Shown here in pieces: positions 25,501 through 32,519 of a stretch of 33,704 bases of DNA. The stretch spans positions 1 to 33,704 of the forward strand of contig WRKP01000028.1 of the NCBI GenBank assembly GCA_009778035.1. The letters are read 5' to 3'. This stretch comes from Planctomycetaceae bacterium. GTDB lineage: Bacteria; Planctomycetota; Planctomycetia; Pirellulales; Thermoguttaceae. The notes beneath the pieces are model-generated. The model did not search any database, had not been told where the DNA came from, and was given only the letters and a program-made list of their open reading frames with translations. The position numbers and the translations under genes are program-made. Every line of letters starts with the position of its first letter. The stretch's first letter is position 1.

Positions 25501-25701
25501 GATGTCCCGGCGGAGATTGCGAAGTTGGAAAAGGAAATTGCGAGATTGTCGGGATTTATCCAGTCGAAGGAGTCGAAATTGGCCAGTGATTTCATCCAAA
25601 AGGCCCCGCTTGCCGTGGTGGAGAAGGAACGGGAATCGCTTGCCGAACTTTGCCAGCAACAGCAATCGGCCAGGGATGCTCTCGAACGGCTGAAACGGTA
25701 A
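22558..25701 (+). CDS. valS: Valyl-tRNA synthetase
   Basis: 1047 residues. Class I synthetase that charges tRNA-Val and edits misacylated threonine. HMGH (61-64) is the HIGH motif, GMSKSKGN near residue 624 the KMSKS motif, and a C-terminal coiled coil closes the protein. Two features make it long: a charged, probably coiled-coil insert at about 251-321 in the editing domain, and a four-cysteine ribbon after KMSKS (C668/C671 and C689/C692) likely to bind zinc. It follows cheW closely. Codon use moves toward G-ending codons in the last third. Confidence 0.97.
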   Translation: MHEIEIPKQYEPGAAQEKWTQYWEDHHLFQPDAPPSGAAHIAPKSPFCIVIPPPNVTGALHMGHALNNTLQDITIRMKRMQGFDALWVPGVDHAGIATQAVVERKLFEEEKKTRHDIGRDALVQRIWDWKEQYQTRIIQQLKAMGCSCDWSRTRFTLDEICAKAVRHFFFKLFERKLIYRGKRLVNWDTHLQTAVSDDEVFHEAVEGHFWYIEYPLAALPGNTACAAQGTPSVCVATTRPETMLGDTAVAVHPEPETALNKAIDDLQKRIASASEKEKAELQTELDAIELRKTDGTLDRLKTLAELAKAGQQVILPLLNKRIPLITDTWAKPEKGTGCVKITPAHDPNDYEVGLRHDLPMLNILNKDGTLNENAGQYAGLTLKKAREKVVADLETEGLLVKTEERIIELAHSDRSKTPIEPFLNDQWFVQMDELAQSAIDAVSRVACDSPSAAGNIRILPERYTKGYIDWLSEKRDWPIGRQLWWGHRIPIWYCEGASETELENAFAGRKDVIWQWSSEGNAWWICSQTEDLAEGTIPGRKLVQEEDVLDTWFSSALWPHSVLGWPETTPELAQYYPTGVLITNRDILTLWVARMVLAGLFNTGKKPFGEVYIHPKILDKYGEGMSKSKGNGIDPISVIAKYGADALRFALAYLTTENQDIRLVLDFECPYCGAVCEQTKKNRVLPKIPCPKCKKEFRTQWAETPTDRALPEGPMIGERFEVARNFCNKLWNAARFVLMNLSESDSSPEPRPEVRGSDTGSVNVHLEDRWILSRLATATREVTQSLETYHYAEAMRSLYDFAWDEFCSFYVEIVKSRLQDDSQREHALAVLVHVLSALIRLLHPVIPFVTEEIWQRLMLASPPAGRFAGETANSIAVAPYPTADESAINPEVEKQFAVFQELLRAVRDVRASRNVPPKTEIAFSVRCDEATAALLKPMEPYFLSMAKARATGWGSETQPSALFAVVPLTGMDVFVDISELIDVPAEIAKLEKEIARLSGFIQSKESKLASDFIQKAPLAVVEKERESLAELCQQQQSARDALERLKR

Positions 25702-25728
25702 GTATATCCCCTCACGCTCCGTTTGCGG

Positions 25729-25734
25729 TATAAT
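25729..25734 (+). promoter_or_regulatory. -10 element of the ilvE-type gene
   Basis: TATAAT, predicted start near 25741, leader about 22 bases. No convincing -35. Confidence 0.4.
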
Positions 25735-25762
25735 GAAATAATCCTTAAGCCATCAACAAGCA

Positions 25763-26614
25763 ATGCAAATATACATTACCGGCAAGTTCTTCGACAAGGA
25801 AAACGCGAAAATCAGCGTCTTCGACCACGGATTTCTCTTCGGAGATGGCATCTTCGAAGGAATGCGTTCCTACAACGGCAAAGTTTTCCGCCTTCGGGAA
25901 CACATGATCCGACTTTGGAACTCCGCCAAAGCCCTGATGATCGACATTCCGATGACCATCGAGGAAATGGAATCGGCAACGTACGAAACGCTCAAAATCA
26001 ACAATATCCAGGACGGATACATCCGGCTGATCGTTACCCGGGGCATCGGAACGCTCGGCCTCGATGCTCATCTTTGCAAAGAGCCGCAGGTCGTTATCAT
26101 TGCCGACCATCTTGCTCTGTATCCCAAAGAATTTTACGAAACCGGACTCGACATCGTAACGGCATCGACCGTCAGAACCAATCCCGCAATGGTCAGTCCG
26201 CAGATTAAATCGCTGAACTATCTGAACAATATCTTGGCCAAAATCGAGGGCCATCTGGCCGGTTGCGTCGAAGTCTTGATGCTCAACACGAAGGGTGAAG
26301 TTGCGGAATGCAGCGGGGACAACATTTTCGTTGTCAGCAACGGGAAATTGCACACTCCGCCGACGGAAGCCGGGATTTTAGAAGGCATTACACGGCAGAC
26401 GGTCATCGAAATTGCTGGCGAGATGGGCATACCGGTCAGGGAAGTTCCGATGACGCGGTACGATATTTTCGCGGCGGATGAGTGTTTTCTGACGGGCAGT
26501 GCAGCGGAGTTGATACCGGTCGTCAAATTGGATGGCCGACCCATCGGAAACGGAAAACCAGGCACCATGACGATGAAACTCCTGGACCGCTTCCACGAAG
26601 AGACCAGGAAGTAA
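25763..26614 (+). CDS. ilvE: Class IV aminotransferase, probably branched-chain (IlvE-like)
   Basis: 283 residues of fold-type IV PLP enzyme. FDHGFLFGDGIFEGMR (20-35) and the Schiff-base lysine Lys149 in PQIKSLNYL are typical, as are AECSGDNIFVV and GITRQTVIEIA. Best read as branched-chain amino acid aminotransferase, the last step of Val, Leu and Ile synthesis, though D-amino acid aminotransferase or aminodeoxychorismate lyase relatives share the fold. It follows valS with its own -10. A 15-bp tandem duplication starts at its last codons. Confidence 0.9.
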   Translation: MQIYITGKFFDKENAKISVFDHGFLFGDGIFEGMRSYNGKVFRLREHMIRLWNSAKALMIDIPMTIEEMESATYETLKINNIQDGYIRLIVTRGIGTLGLDAHLCKEPQVVIIADHLALYPKEFYETGLDIVTASTVRTNPAMVSPQIKSLNYLNNILAKIEGHLAGCVEVLMLNTKGEVAECSGDNIFVVSNGKLHTPPTEAGILEGITRQTVIEIAGEMGIPVREVPMTRYDIFAADECFLTGSAAELIPVVKLDGRPIGNGKPGTMTMKLLDRFHEETRK

Positions 26615-26634
26615 TGAAACAGGAAGTGATGAAA
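26605..26634 (+). repeat. 15-bp tandem duplication over the ilvE stop
   Basis: CAGGAAGTAATGAAA at 26605-26619 is followed directly by CAGGAAGTGATGAAA. The first copy holds the ilvE stop codon. Similar in style to the SDR 3' end at 6633. Confidence 0.8.
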
Positions 26635-26690
26635 AATGTGCGAGCAGCGCACAAACTAACGCACATTCAGAATTGGTCTGGACGCCGCTC

Positions 26691-26770
26691 CGTCATCCCG
26701 GCGCAAGCCGGGAACCAGGGAAACGGCATGCACGTCGCGCGTCCGGATTCCGGCTTTCGCCGGAATGACG
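26691..26770. repeat. Complete copy of hairpin repeat family R
   Basis: 80 bases, CGTCATCCCGGCGCAAGCC to GCCGGAATGACG. The 13 bases before it (CTGGACGCCGCTC) match those before the 7478 copy. Confidence 0.9.
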
Positions 26771-26800
26771 ATTTTTTCCCAAAGCAAAAATGAATACAAA

Positions 26801-27403
26801 CTAACGCTCCCGGTCTGGCTCGCCCGAAGCGAGTAACCGGCCGCAGAACCCGACTGCGACAATGGCCGCACCGGAAGCACTGGCCAGCGTGCCGAACGAC
26901 AAATCGCTTTCCCAGCCCCGATAAAAACTCAAAAGCCCAAATACAACGCCGATAATCCCCAAGGCCATCAAGCCGGCATTGATCGTTTCAAGCATACTGT
27001 CCTGCGGAACATTCAACTCTTGGCTCACGGCGGCAGGCAATACGATCGGGCTCTGAGTCCGTTCGTCGGCATTCTCTTCGGCTTGCGATTCCCGGCCTCG
27101 GAAGAGATTACTGCACTGGGGCTTGATGCGTTGTGAAGACTGTTGGCAGGCCGCCAAAGTTTGTTTCATATTGGCGACCGCATTCAAGGCCGAATCCAGC
27201 GACGCATCCTCTGTTTGAGTGTCGGGCTCGTCGTTCGTTTCAATTTTCGCGGGTAAAACAGGCGTGTCGGTGGCCGAAAACTCGGATGTTTGTATGCGTG
27301 CGGCCAACTTCCGGCGAAGTTGTTTGAGTTCTTCCAAAGCGTCGAACGGTTTCGCCGGCAGTCCTTGTTGTTCGGTAAGCCAATCAAAATAAGACTCTGC
27401 CAT
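26801..27403 (-). CDS. Membrane protein of unknown function
   Basis: 200 residues. The first 140 are polar, acidic and low in complexity with a helical leader (WLTEQQGLPAKPFDALEELKQL). Two hydrophobic helices follow at about 147-163 and 172-190, and the protein ends in a short basic tail. There is no signal peptide, so the long N-terminus is probably cytoplasmic. No family recognised. It lies between two complete family R repeats. Confidence 0.7.
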   Translation of the reverse strand: MAESYFDWLTEQQGLPAKPFDALEELKQLRRKLAARIQTSEFSATDTPVLPAKIETNDEPDTQTEDASLDSALNAVANMKQTLAACQQSSQRIKPQCSNLFRGRESQAEENADERTQSPIVLPAAVSQELNVPQDSMLETINAGLMALGIIGVVFGLLSFYRGWESDLSFGTLASASGAAIVAVGFCGRLLASGEPDRER

Positions 27404-27526
27404 GTCGACGTTATCGGCACCGGCCTGACCGCGAGTTTAGAATTTAGGCCATATTGACGCTTATTTCGTGTTTAGCGAATATCCCAAATTGGTCAGGAAT
27501 CGCTTCCGTTATTCCGATGCGCACAT

Positions 27527-27605
27527 CGTCATTCCGGCAAAAGCCGGAATCCAGCGAATGACTCGCGAGCCGCTCGACTGGATTCCGGCTTTCGCCGGAA
27601 TGACG
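27527..27605. repeat. Complete copy of hairpin repeat family R
   Basis: 79 bases in two hairpins, CGTCATTCCGGCAAAAGCC and GGCTTTCGCCGGAATGACG. It lies in the 237-base gap between genes that point away from or toward it; no other feature was seen in that gap. Confidence 0.9.
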
Positions 27606-27640
27606 AAAAAATGTCCAGGCCAATTTGAATTTCGCCCTAA

Positions 27641-28573
27641 TTATCGCTCCCAGGCAATTACCGCATCGACCAAATAATGGTCGGTCGGATATCGGCCATT
27701 GCGTTGCGTGCGGATGATCTCTGCCGATAGGGTTCTTAATTCCGGCGAAATGAACACAAAATCAATTTTTTCCCGGCCCGGTGTGCGAAAACCATGAAAT
27801 GTACCGACATTCACCGCGTCTGGGTGAATAGTGCGAAACGTATCCGCCAATTTATACGGCGGCTCCCAATCCTTATCATCGAGCCGCATGGACGACCCGA
27901 GCATATACAAAACGGCAGGACTCTGCTCGCCGCTGTTAAAATCCCCGATGACAACGACGGGCACATCGCGATTTTTTCGGGCGGCAATCCGCTCCATCAA
28001 CTGAATCGCCCCGCGTTGCCTTGCCTCTTCGCTTAAATGGTCGAAATGCGTGTTATAGACATAAATTTTCCGGCCTGTCGGCTCGTCGGCCTTCAATTCG
28101 TGAAAAAGAGCCGCCGTTACGCTCCTCGGACAGCCTGCGTTGGGGTCGGTTTTCGAGCCGGGAACGTCCGGTGTATCGGAAAGCCAAAATGTTTCTTGGT
28201 CGGAAGCATCAATATGCCATCGGTCTTTTTTGTAGTACAGGATCATTGCTTCGCCGGCGTCGGGATCAACTTCACGGGAGCGTCCGATGAAGCCGTGTCC
28301 CGGCAAACGGGACGCAATGTATGTTGCTTGATTGAGTTGTGGATTGGGATGCAGGAGCGTTTCTTGCGTGCCGACGAAGTCGTAATTTCCTTCGATGATG
28401 AGGTCGGTCATAAATTCCTTTCGGTTTGGCCAACTATTTTCGCCGTCGTTTGCCGTGGAGAAGCGGACGTTGATCGAAAGGACGCGGATGGCATCTTCCG
28501 CGAGGAGCGTGCTCGGCATGAGCAGGGATACAACGGCGATGCAACAAAACAAAACGAGGCAAGTATTTCGCAT
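27641..28573 (-). CDS. Secreted endonuclease/exonuclease/phosphatase family protein
   Basis: 310 residues with an N-terminal signal peptide cut near residue 25 (TLLAED), so periplasmic or secreted. The EEP fold is clear: LSINVRF, the metal-binding Glu of TQET, NTHFDH, GDFNS and the C-terminal DHYLVDAVI. Members hydrolyse phosphodiesters in nucleic acids or sugar and lipid phosphates; the substrate cannot be told. No neighbour suggests a pathway. Confidence 0.9.
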   Translation of the reverse strand: MRNTCLVLFCCIAVVSLLMPSTLLAEDAIRVLSINVRFSTANDGENSWPNRKEFMTDLIIEGNYDFVGTQETLLHPNPQLNQATYIASRLPGHGFIGRSREVDPDAGEAMILYYKKDRWHIDASDQETFWLSDTPDVPGSKTDPNAGCPRSVTAALFHELKADEPTGRKIYVYNTHFDHLSEEARQRGAIQLMERIAARKNRDVPVVVIGDFNSGEQSPAVLYMLGSSMRLDDKDWEPPYKLADTFRTIHPDAVNVGTFHGFRTPGREKIDFVFISPELRTLSAEIIRTQRNGRYPTDHYLVDAVIAWER

Positions 28574-28612
28574 GAAGATACTCCATTGGAGGACGGCAAC
28601 GTTATGGACATT

Positions 28613-29185
28613 CTATCGGAAAATGCGGCAAAAACAATCGCAGGAGCATCCCTCCGTATAAGCCGGCGTCCATAACTCGGACAAAAAGACTATAACGGAC
28701 GTGTCCAGCAGCGGTAAGAGTCGCCCTATAAGCACGTTTACCGCACCGGCCTGCAAGTAGGAATTCCTATCAGCAAAAATGATAACCTCACCGCCATCGG
28801 AATCCTGATCGACACCGCGTGCTGAAATTCCCGCACCGACATAGATAGTACCGCTCTGTCCAACAACAACGCCGTGTGGATTAAGAAAATACACATTTCC
28901 GCCGATCTGCCCATTATGCAAAAGCGAATTTAACGTTCCATCAATGAAACTATGTTCATTGTGGACGAGGTTGACAAGGTTTCTTGCACTTTCGGGCACA
29001 TGCAGATTTGTCGTTATCCCGCCGGGAACGTTGAATCGCTCGAACGAGTTGTAACCCGTCGCTCCACAAATGGTCTCCGTGCGGCCATCCGCAATGGAAC
29101 CAGTGACGTTCACCGACGTTTGAGTGCGTCCATCGGCGAATCGAGTATCAATTCTTGAAATAGTCTTTCGGCTTCCGTTGGGAAT
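28613..29185 (-). pseudogene. Fragment of a filamentous haemagglutinin-type adhesin
   Basis: An open stretch bounded by a TAA at 29186-29188 and a stop at 28613. It encodes a haemagglutinin N-terminal (two-partner secretion) domain: GYNSFERFNVPGG, NLVNLVHNEHSFIDGTLN and GGNVYFLNPHGVVVGQSG. Intact proteins are usually more than 1000 residues; here the domain jumps straight to GGEVIIFADRNSYLQAG, which normally lies further on, and then ends in unrelated residues. There is no signal peptide. It is best read as a decayed or internally deleted adhesin gene. No transport partner gene is nearby. Confidence 0.75.
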
Positions 29186-29444
29186 TTAACATGCCCGTAA
29201 TTTGCCGTTGAAGTAGCACCATGTCCTGTACCCGTCGATGCATGATTTGAGGGCGTACCGCCAAGACCTGCGAGTGTCGGCGCAGCAGGAAGAGGATGGC
29301 TACAATCCTATTCGCACATTTGAGAAATTCGTTTGCCGGTTGTAACAAGCCTGTGCCGAATTTTGCAGGCAATTCCGACAGGACTCGATTGAAATGGTTG
29401 CTTTCAAGTTGTAGTGCTAATACTCCAATGTGATCGTTACTCAT
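29148..29444 (-). CDS. Hypothetical small protein, possibly phage remnant
   Basis: Open frame of 98 codons beginning MSNDHIGVLALQLESNHF. Its ATG overlaps the TAA of the frame at 29437 (ATGAGTAA), an arrangement typical of coupled phage genes. After about residue 60 the sequence looks less protein-like, and another frame becomes more plausible, suggesting a further frameshift. It overlaps the adhesin fragment's 5' end. No family recognised. Confidence 0.35.
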   Translation of the reverse strand: MSNDHIGVLALQLESNHFNRVLSELPAKFGTGLLQPANEFLKCANRIVAILFLLRRHSQVLAVRPQIMHRRVQDMVLLQRQITGMLNSQRKPKDYFKN

Positions 29445-29598
29445 ATTTATATTTTTGGGAAAATTCTTTGTTAGAAATATCTTTGGCTTTTTTCCCTTGC
29501 CCTTCAGCAAGAGCAATCAGCCCCAAATAACCTTTTCTTTCTTTTTCAACGTCGCTTTCCTTAATCTTTTGTAGTTCCATTTTGGTAGACATACGCAT
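29437..29598 (-). CDS. Hypothetical 53-residue protein, possibly phage remnant
   Basis: Charged helical protein starting MRMSTKMELQKIKE and ending in KYKYE. It is below common ORF cut-offs but has convincing amino-acid composition and an eight-base start-stop overlap with the next frame. Not recognised. It may be the end of a longer, frameshifted gene, since similar coding character continues upstream in another frame. Confidence 0.35.
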   Translation of the reverse strand: MRMSTKMELQKIKESDVEKERKGYLGLIALAEGQGKKAKDISNKEFSQKYKYE

Positions 29599-29788
29599 CT
29601 GTACAAATGATGGACACCCAAACCATGCCGATATGTGATCTTCGGAGATATTTCCTTTTGAAGATAAATACCATTACCGAACATCGCTCCGACTGCTTGC
29701 TGCACGAACATACTGTTTCCACTGCGTGCCGGTAAGCCGACGAATTGTTGCCTCCGCTTTGGCAGGACGAGGAACGCCTTCACCAATG

Positions 29789-29908
29789 TTAAGGAATAAA
29801 AACGCACCGGCAATTTGGATGAGCGGGCGGCACTTTGGCATTCAAGGCAACCAGCGTCGGACTTGCATGACTGACCATCGCTCGCTTGCTTGTGAAGGGA
29901 GTCAGCAT
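29789..29908 (-). pseudogene. Fragment of a phage head morphogenesis (SPP1 gp7/MuF-like) protein
   Basis: A 39-codon frame ends in VPPAHPNCRC, the characteristic C-terminal motif of SPP1 gp7-type minor head proteins. The following 140 bases read plausibly in another frame (IGEGVPRPAKAEATIRR). It lies only about 100 bases after the terminase fragment, where an intact phage would have a portal gene, so large deletions must have occurred. Confidence 0.5.
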
Positions 29909-30228
29909 TGTAGGCATTGATAGTAGAATCCATCCACTCATTGACCGCTACGAGTCCTTTGTCGGACATCGACATCGCAGGGCTAATCGGATCATCAATG
30001 ATAATAATATGAGCAATGCTGTCCCGTAACATTACTCATCACACCGAAGGATTGCCGTTCGCCGCCTGCGCTATTCCAAAGCCGGGTCTTTGATCTTCGC
30101 TCCAACTGCACGTAGGAAAAACTCTTACGATACAATTCCGACGTTAACACCGTTCTTGTCTTTGCAGAAAACCGCTCGGCAAGATCATTGTTGACTAATG
30201 CACAGTGAGCTACTGTTGGAAAGACTTT
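29889..30228 (-). pseudogene. Frameshifted phage terminase large-subunit fragment
   Basis: Two frames join into one terminase-like stretch. From 30228, one frame reads NNDLAERFSAKTRTVL, then TRLWNSAGGERQSFG and NVTGQH. Near 30018 one extra T moves the reading to a second frame, which continues HIIIIDDPISPAMSMS and VNEWMDST. Removing that base gives the usual terminase order ending in the DDP Walker-B-like motif. The N-terminal Walker A part and the nuclease domain are missing. The flanks 30229-30504 hold no recognisable gene. Confidence 0.6.
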
Positions 30229-30504
30229 TCATAGTAAATGGCAGTAGAAGTGTTAAGACGTTCATCATGTTGATCACTGCTTTATTCAAAAATGTCCTAC
30301 GGAGCAACACCACCCAACGTTGCCGGTTTCGGTACTGATTACTAATATTCATTCTGTCCGGTAATTCTACTTGCGAAGTAGCATTGCGAGTCGTCCCGAG
30401 TGACACTGCAGAATGTTGAGACTCACTCAAACGCGTGTCTTTCAATTTTCCAGTTCATTTTCACCTTTTTCATTGTAAGTGGATAAGAGTGACGCACTGT
30501 TCTT

Positions 30505-30531
30505 CTGGATTCCGCCTGCGCCAGAATGCCG
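30505..30531. repeat. Degenerate half copy of family R
   Basis: CTGGATTCCGCCTGCG followed by CCAGAATGCCG. Lies between the phage remnant and the 30579 gene, at the border of the decayed region. Confidence 0.5.
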
Positions 30532-30578
30532 ATTTTTTGTCCATAGCAACACGTGAAACGCCGCCAAGCACTCTAGCC

Positions 30579-31607
30579 CTACTCCACGACAAAGCCGTAT
30601 CGACGCAAAATTTCTCTGCCCTGATTGGAACGCGAAAAATCCACAAAACGCTTAGTATGACTAAAATTGGATGCCGTACTGAGCGAAATTAAAGGAACTG
30701 AAACAACATAACGCTCTCCAGAATTTGCATACAACGGAACCTCTTCCGCAAATGTTTTCGTTTCGACAAGATGTCGGTGCATTTCAACCAAAATGGCTTG
30801 CACGCCCTCCCGATCCCCTCTCCGCTCGGTCTCACGCAAAATCTGCTCATTGGCTGCATTGTAAGTTGCAGCATATTTCGCAACAACAAAACTGATTTGG
30901 CTTGTAAAATTCCAAACAAGAATCGCATCCACTTCTCTCGATTCTAACGCTTCTAAAAGGTCATATTGTCTTTCATACAACATGACGCCGTTCATCAAAA
31001 TTTCCGATTCTCCGCCGGGAATGATATTGCCCAGCACCTGCCAAGAGGCCTCTCCCAAGCCATCGAACGACGGATTGATGATTCCCAACCTCCGATTTGC
31101 GTTAATGACATCCCTGGCCGAACTGAAATGCTGTGGATTTCCAAGCGGAACAAGCATTGTGAGCGTCAAATAGCAGATGGGAATTTCGCTTGCGGCGAGA
31201 GCGGTACTTTGGATTACATCCAGTTGTTTTGCCGAATCGGTCAGGAATAAATCGCCGATCCCTGAAGTCGTAATTCTTCCAATTTGTTCTGCGATATCTG
31301 GATTGAGTTGTGTATACAGATCAACGGTGCTTGTTCGGCTGTCCGGCCTGTTTTGCCATTCCAAGGGAAGAGCCAGCCGGCCACCTCTCATGACGATGGC
31401 TTCTTCTGTTTGGCTTTCGGTCCGGTCGGCCCTGATGGGAATCAGGATAATTTGGAAGCCGTAGATACGATTAAAAAAAAAGGCGTTTTCTTGCATCACA
31501 TACCAAAACGTTTCGCTGCAATAGATGTACAGCCGCGGCTCGCCTCTGGGCCCACAGGCGAGGGCGGGTATGATGCAAATCAGCAGGAGGGCGCAGAGGC
31601 GAGACAT
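30579..31607 (-). CDS. Periplasmic binding lipoprotein, ModA-like
   Basis: 342 residues. A hydrophobic signal ends in the lipobox ALAC with Cys18, predicting a lipid anchor. The mature protein has the type II periplasmic binding-protein layout seen in molybdate- and tungstate-type binding proteins: LYIYCSETFWYVM near the start, a PICYLTLTMLVPLGNPQ hinge region, and the end segment FVDFSRSNQGREILRRYGF. The ligand cannot be told. No ABC permease or ATPase is adjacent, so it is an orphan receptor or works with a distant transporter. Confidence 0.82.
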   Translation of the reverse strand: MSRLCALLLICIIPALACGPRGEPRLYIYCSETFWYVMQENAFFFNRIYGFQIILIPIRADRTESQTEEAIVMRGGRLALPLEWQNRPDSRTSTVDLYTQLNPDIAEQIGRITTSGIGDLFLTDSAKQLDVIQSTALAASEIPICYLTLTMLVPLGNPQHFSSARDVINANRRLGIINPSFDGLGEASWQVLGNIIPGGESEILMNGVMLYERQYDLLEALESREVDAILVWNFTSQISFVVAKYAATYNAANEQILRETERRGDREGVQAILVEMHRHLVETKTFAEEVPLYANSGERYVVSVPLISLSTASNFSHTKRFVDFSRSNQGREILRRYGFVVE

Positions 31608-31703
31608 CGTCTTTTTGTGATGAAACCGGCGAACGTCAAAGTACCATAAACGGCAAAAAAATCAATCGCATGCGATAAAAACATGTTCGCCTTTTTACGC
31701 CTC

Positions 31704-31769
31704 CGTCATTCCGGCGAAAGCCGGAATCCATGGAAACGGCAATGCACGCTGTTCCGCTGGATTCCGCCT
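31704..31769. repeat. Right-truncated copy of hairpin repeat family R
   Basis: Left hairpin intact (CGTCATTCCGGCGAAAGCCGG); the right hairpin stops after GGATTCCGCC, eight bases short of the next gene's stop codon at 31778. Confidence 0.8.
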
Positions 31770-31777
31770 ACAATCCG

Positions 31778-32182
31778 CTACTCCAAGTCGATGCGGAAAT
31801 TTTTATCGCCGCGGGTTAACTCAAATACATAACCCTCCGAGTCAATCCCATATTTGGCCAATAACGGCACATACGCCGGCGGCGGTGCATGATCATGCCC
31901 GCCCGGCCACGCAATTCGCATCGTTACCGTTCCCACCGGTACGCCATCCGTCGATTGCGTATGCACCGCCTGAAATCGACCGCCCGGCCGAACCATCGCC
32001 CCACTAGGACGATAATCCTCCACAAAAAACTCCAAAACCACTCCCTCCAATGCCTCCCCATTGTAGGTAATGACCCCTTCCAACGGAACAACCCGATACG
32101 GCGTGTTGCCGCCGCACCCAATACTAACTGCCAGCACGAGGCCGACCAATGCAAACAAACTGTAATGTGCTCTATAAAGCAT
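31778..32182 (-). CDS. Small lipoprotein with regulatory beta-sandwich-like domain
   Basis: 134 residues. Signal peptide with lipobox SIGC (Cys23). The mature part starts VPLEGVITYNGEALEGVVLEF, the opening of a carboxypeptidase regulatory-like beta sandwich, and ends in a short beta strand. Proteins of this form commonly sit beside DUF1559 genes in Planctomycetes, as here. An AGGAG nine bases before the ATG gives a clear SD. Function unknown, perhaps in the cell envelope with the prepilin-like protein. Confidence 0.85.
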   Translation of the reverse strand: MLYRAHYSLFALVGLVLAVSIGCGGNTPYRVVPLEGVITYNGEALEGVVLEFFVEDYRPSGAMVRPGGRFQAVHTQSTDGVPVGTVTMRIAWPGGHDHAPPPAYVPLLAKYGIDSEGYVFELTRGDKNFRIDLE

Positions 32183-32191
32183 GTAAAATTT

Positions 32192-32196
32192 CTCCT
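32192..32196 (-). promoter_or_regulatory. Shine-Dalgarno of the small lipoprotein gene
   Basis: AGGAG on the minus strand, nine bases before the ATG at 32182. Confirms this start. Confidence 0.55.
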
Positions 32197-32232
32197 AATG
32201 GTTGATCGTGTGTAATAGATTTGTGCATAAAT

Positions 32233-32312
32233 CGTCATCCCGGCGCACGCCGGGATCCAGGGAAACGGTATGCACGCTGCTCGGCTGGATTCCGGCTTTC
32301 GCCGGAATGACA
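32233..32312. repeat. Complete copy of hairpin repeat family R
   Basis: 80 bases, CGTCATCCCGGCGCACGCC to GCCGGAATGACA. The final base differs from the usual ATGACG. Confidence 0.9.
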
Positions 32313-32323
32313 GTCTCCGAACA

Positions 32324-32519
32324 CGGCTAACATCCGCCTACCAAAGGTAGGTTGCCGACCGCCGGGCGGCAACTGCGGTACTCCGCACTGAACCCGGGGA
32401 TTGAGATACATTCCCGGCCCTTTGGTCGGCACCGCCGACGCAGCCGCCCGGCGGTCGGCGGTCGGCTGCCTACCTTCTCTGCCTTGCAGGGCGATGCGGC
32501 TAACATTCGCCTACCAAAG
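32324..32519. repeat. Direct-repeat-bounded inverted repeat at the 3' end of the DUF1559 gene
   Basis: A 23-bp direct repeat (CGGCTAACATCCGCCTACC...) occurs at 32324-32346 and 32497-32519 with one mismatch; the second copy contains the stop of the DUF1559 gene. Between them, 32345-32370 and 32443-32475 are complementary arms (AGGTAGGTTGCCGACCGCC versus GGTCGGCTGCCTACCT, with an inner duplication of GGCGGTC). This could be a small palindromic mobile element or a duplication of the gene's tail. Confidence 0.7.

Noticed and set aside
30185-30445. 86-codon frame as a real gene
   Set aside because: Its 3' part overlaps terminase-like sequence in another frame and the rest has no protein-like signal.
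7478-32312. CRISPR array from recurring palindromes
   Set aside because: Copies are far apart, irregularly spaced, variable, and no cas genes are present.
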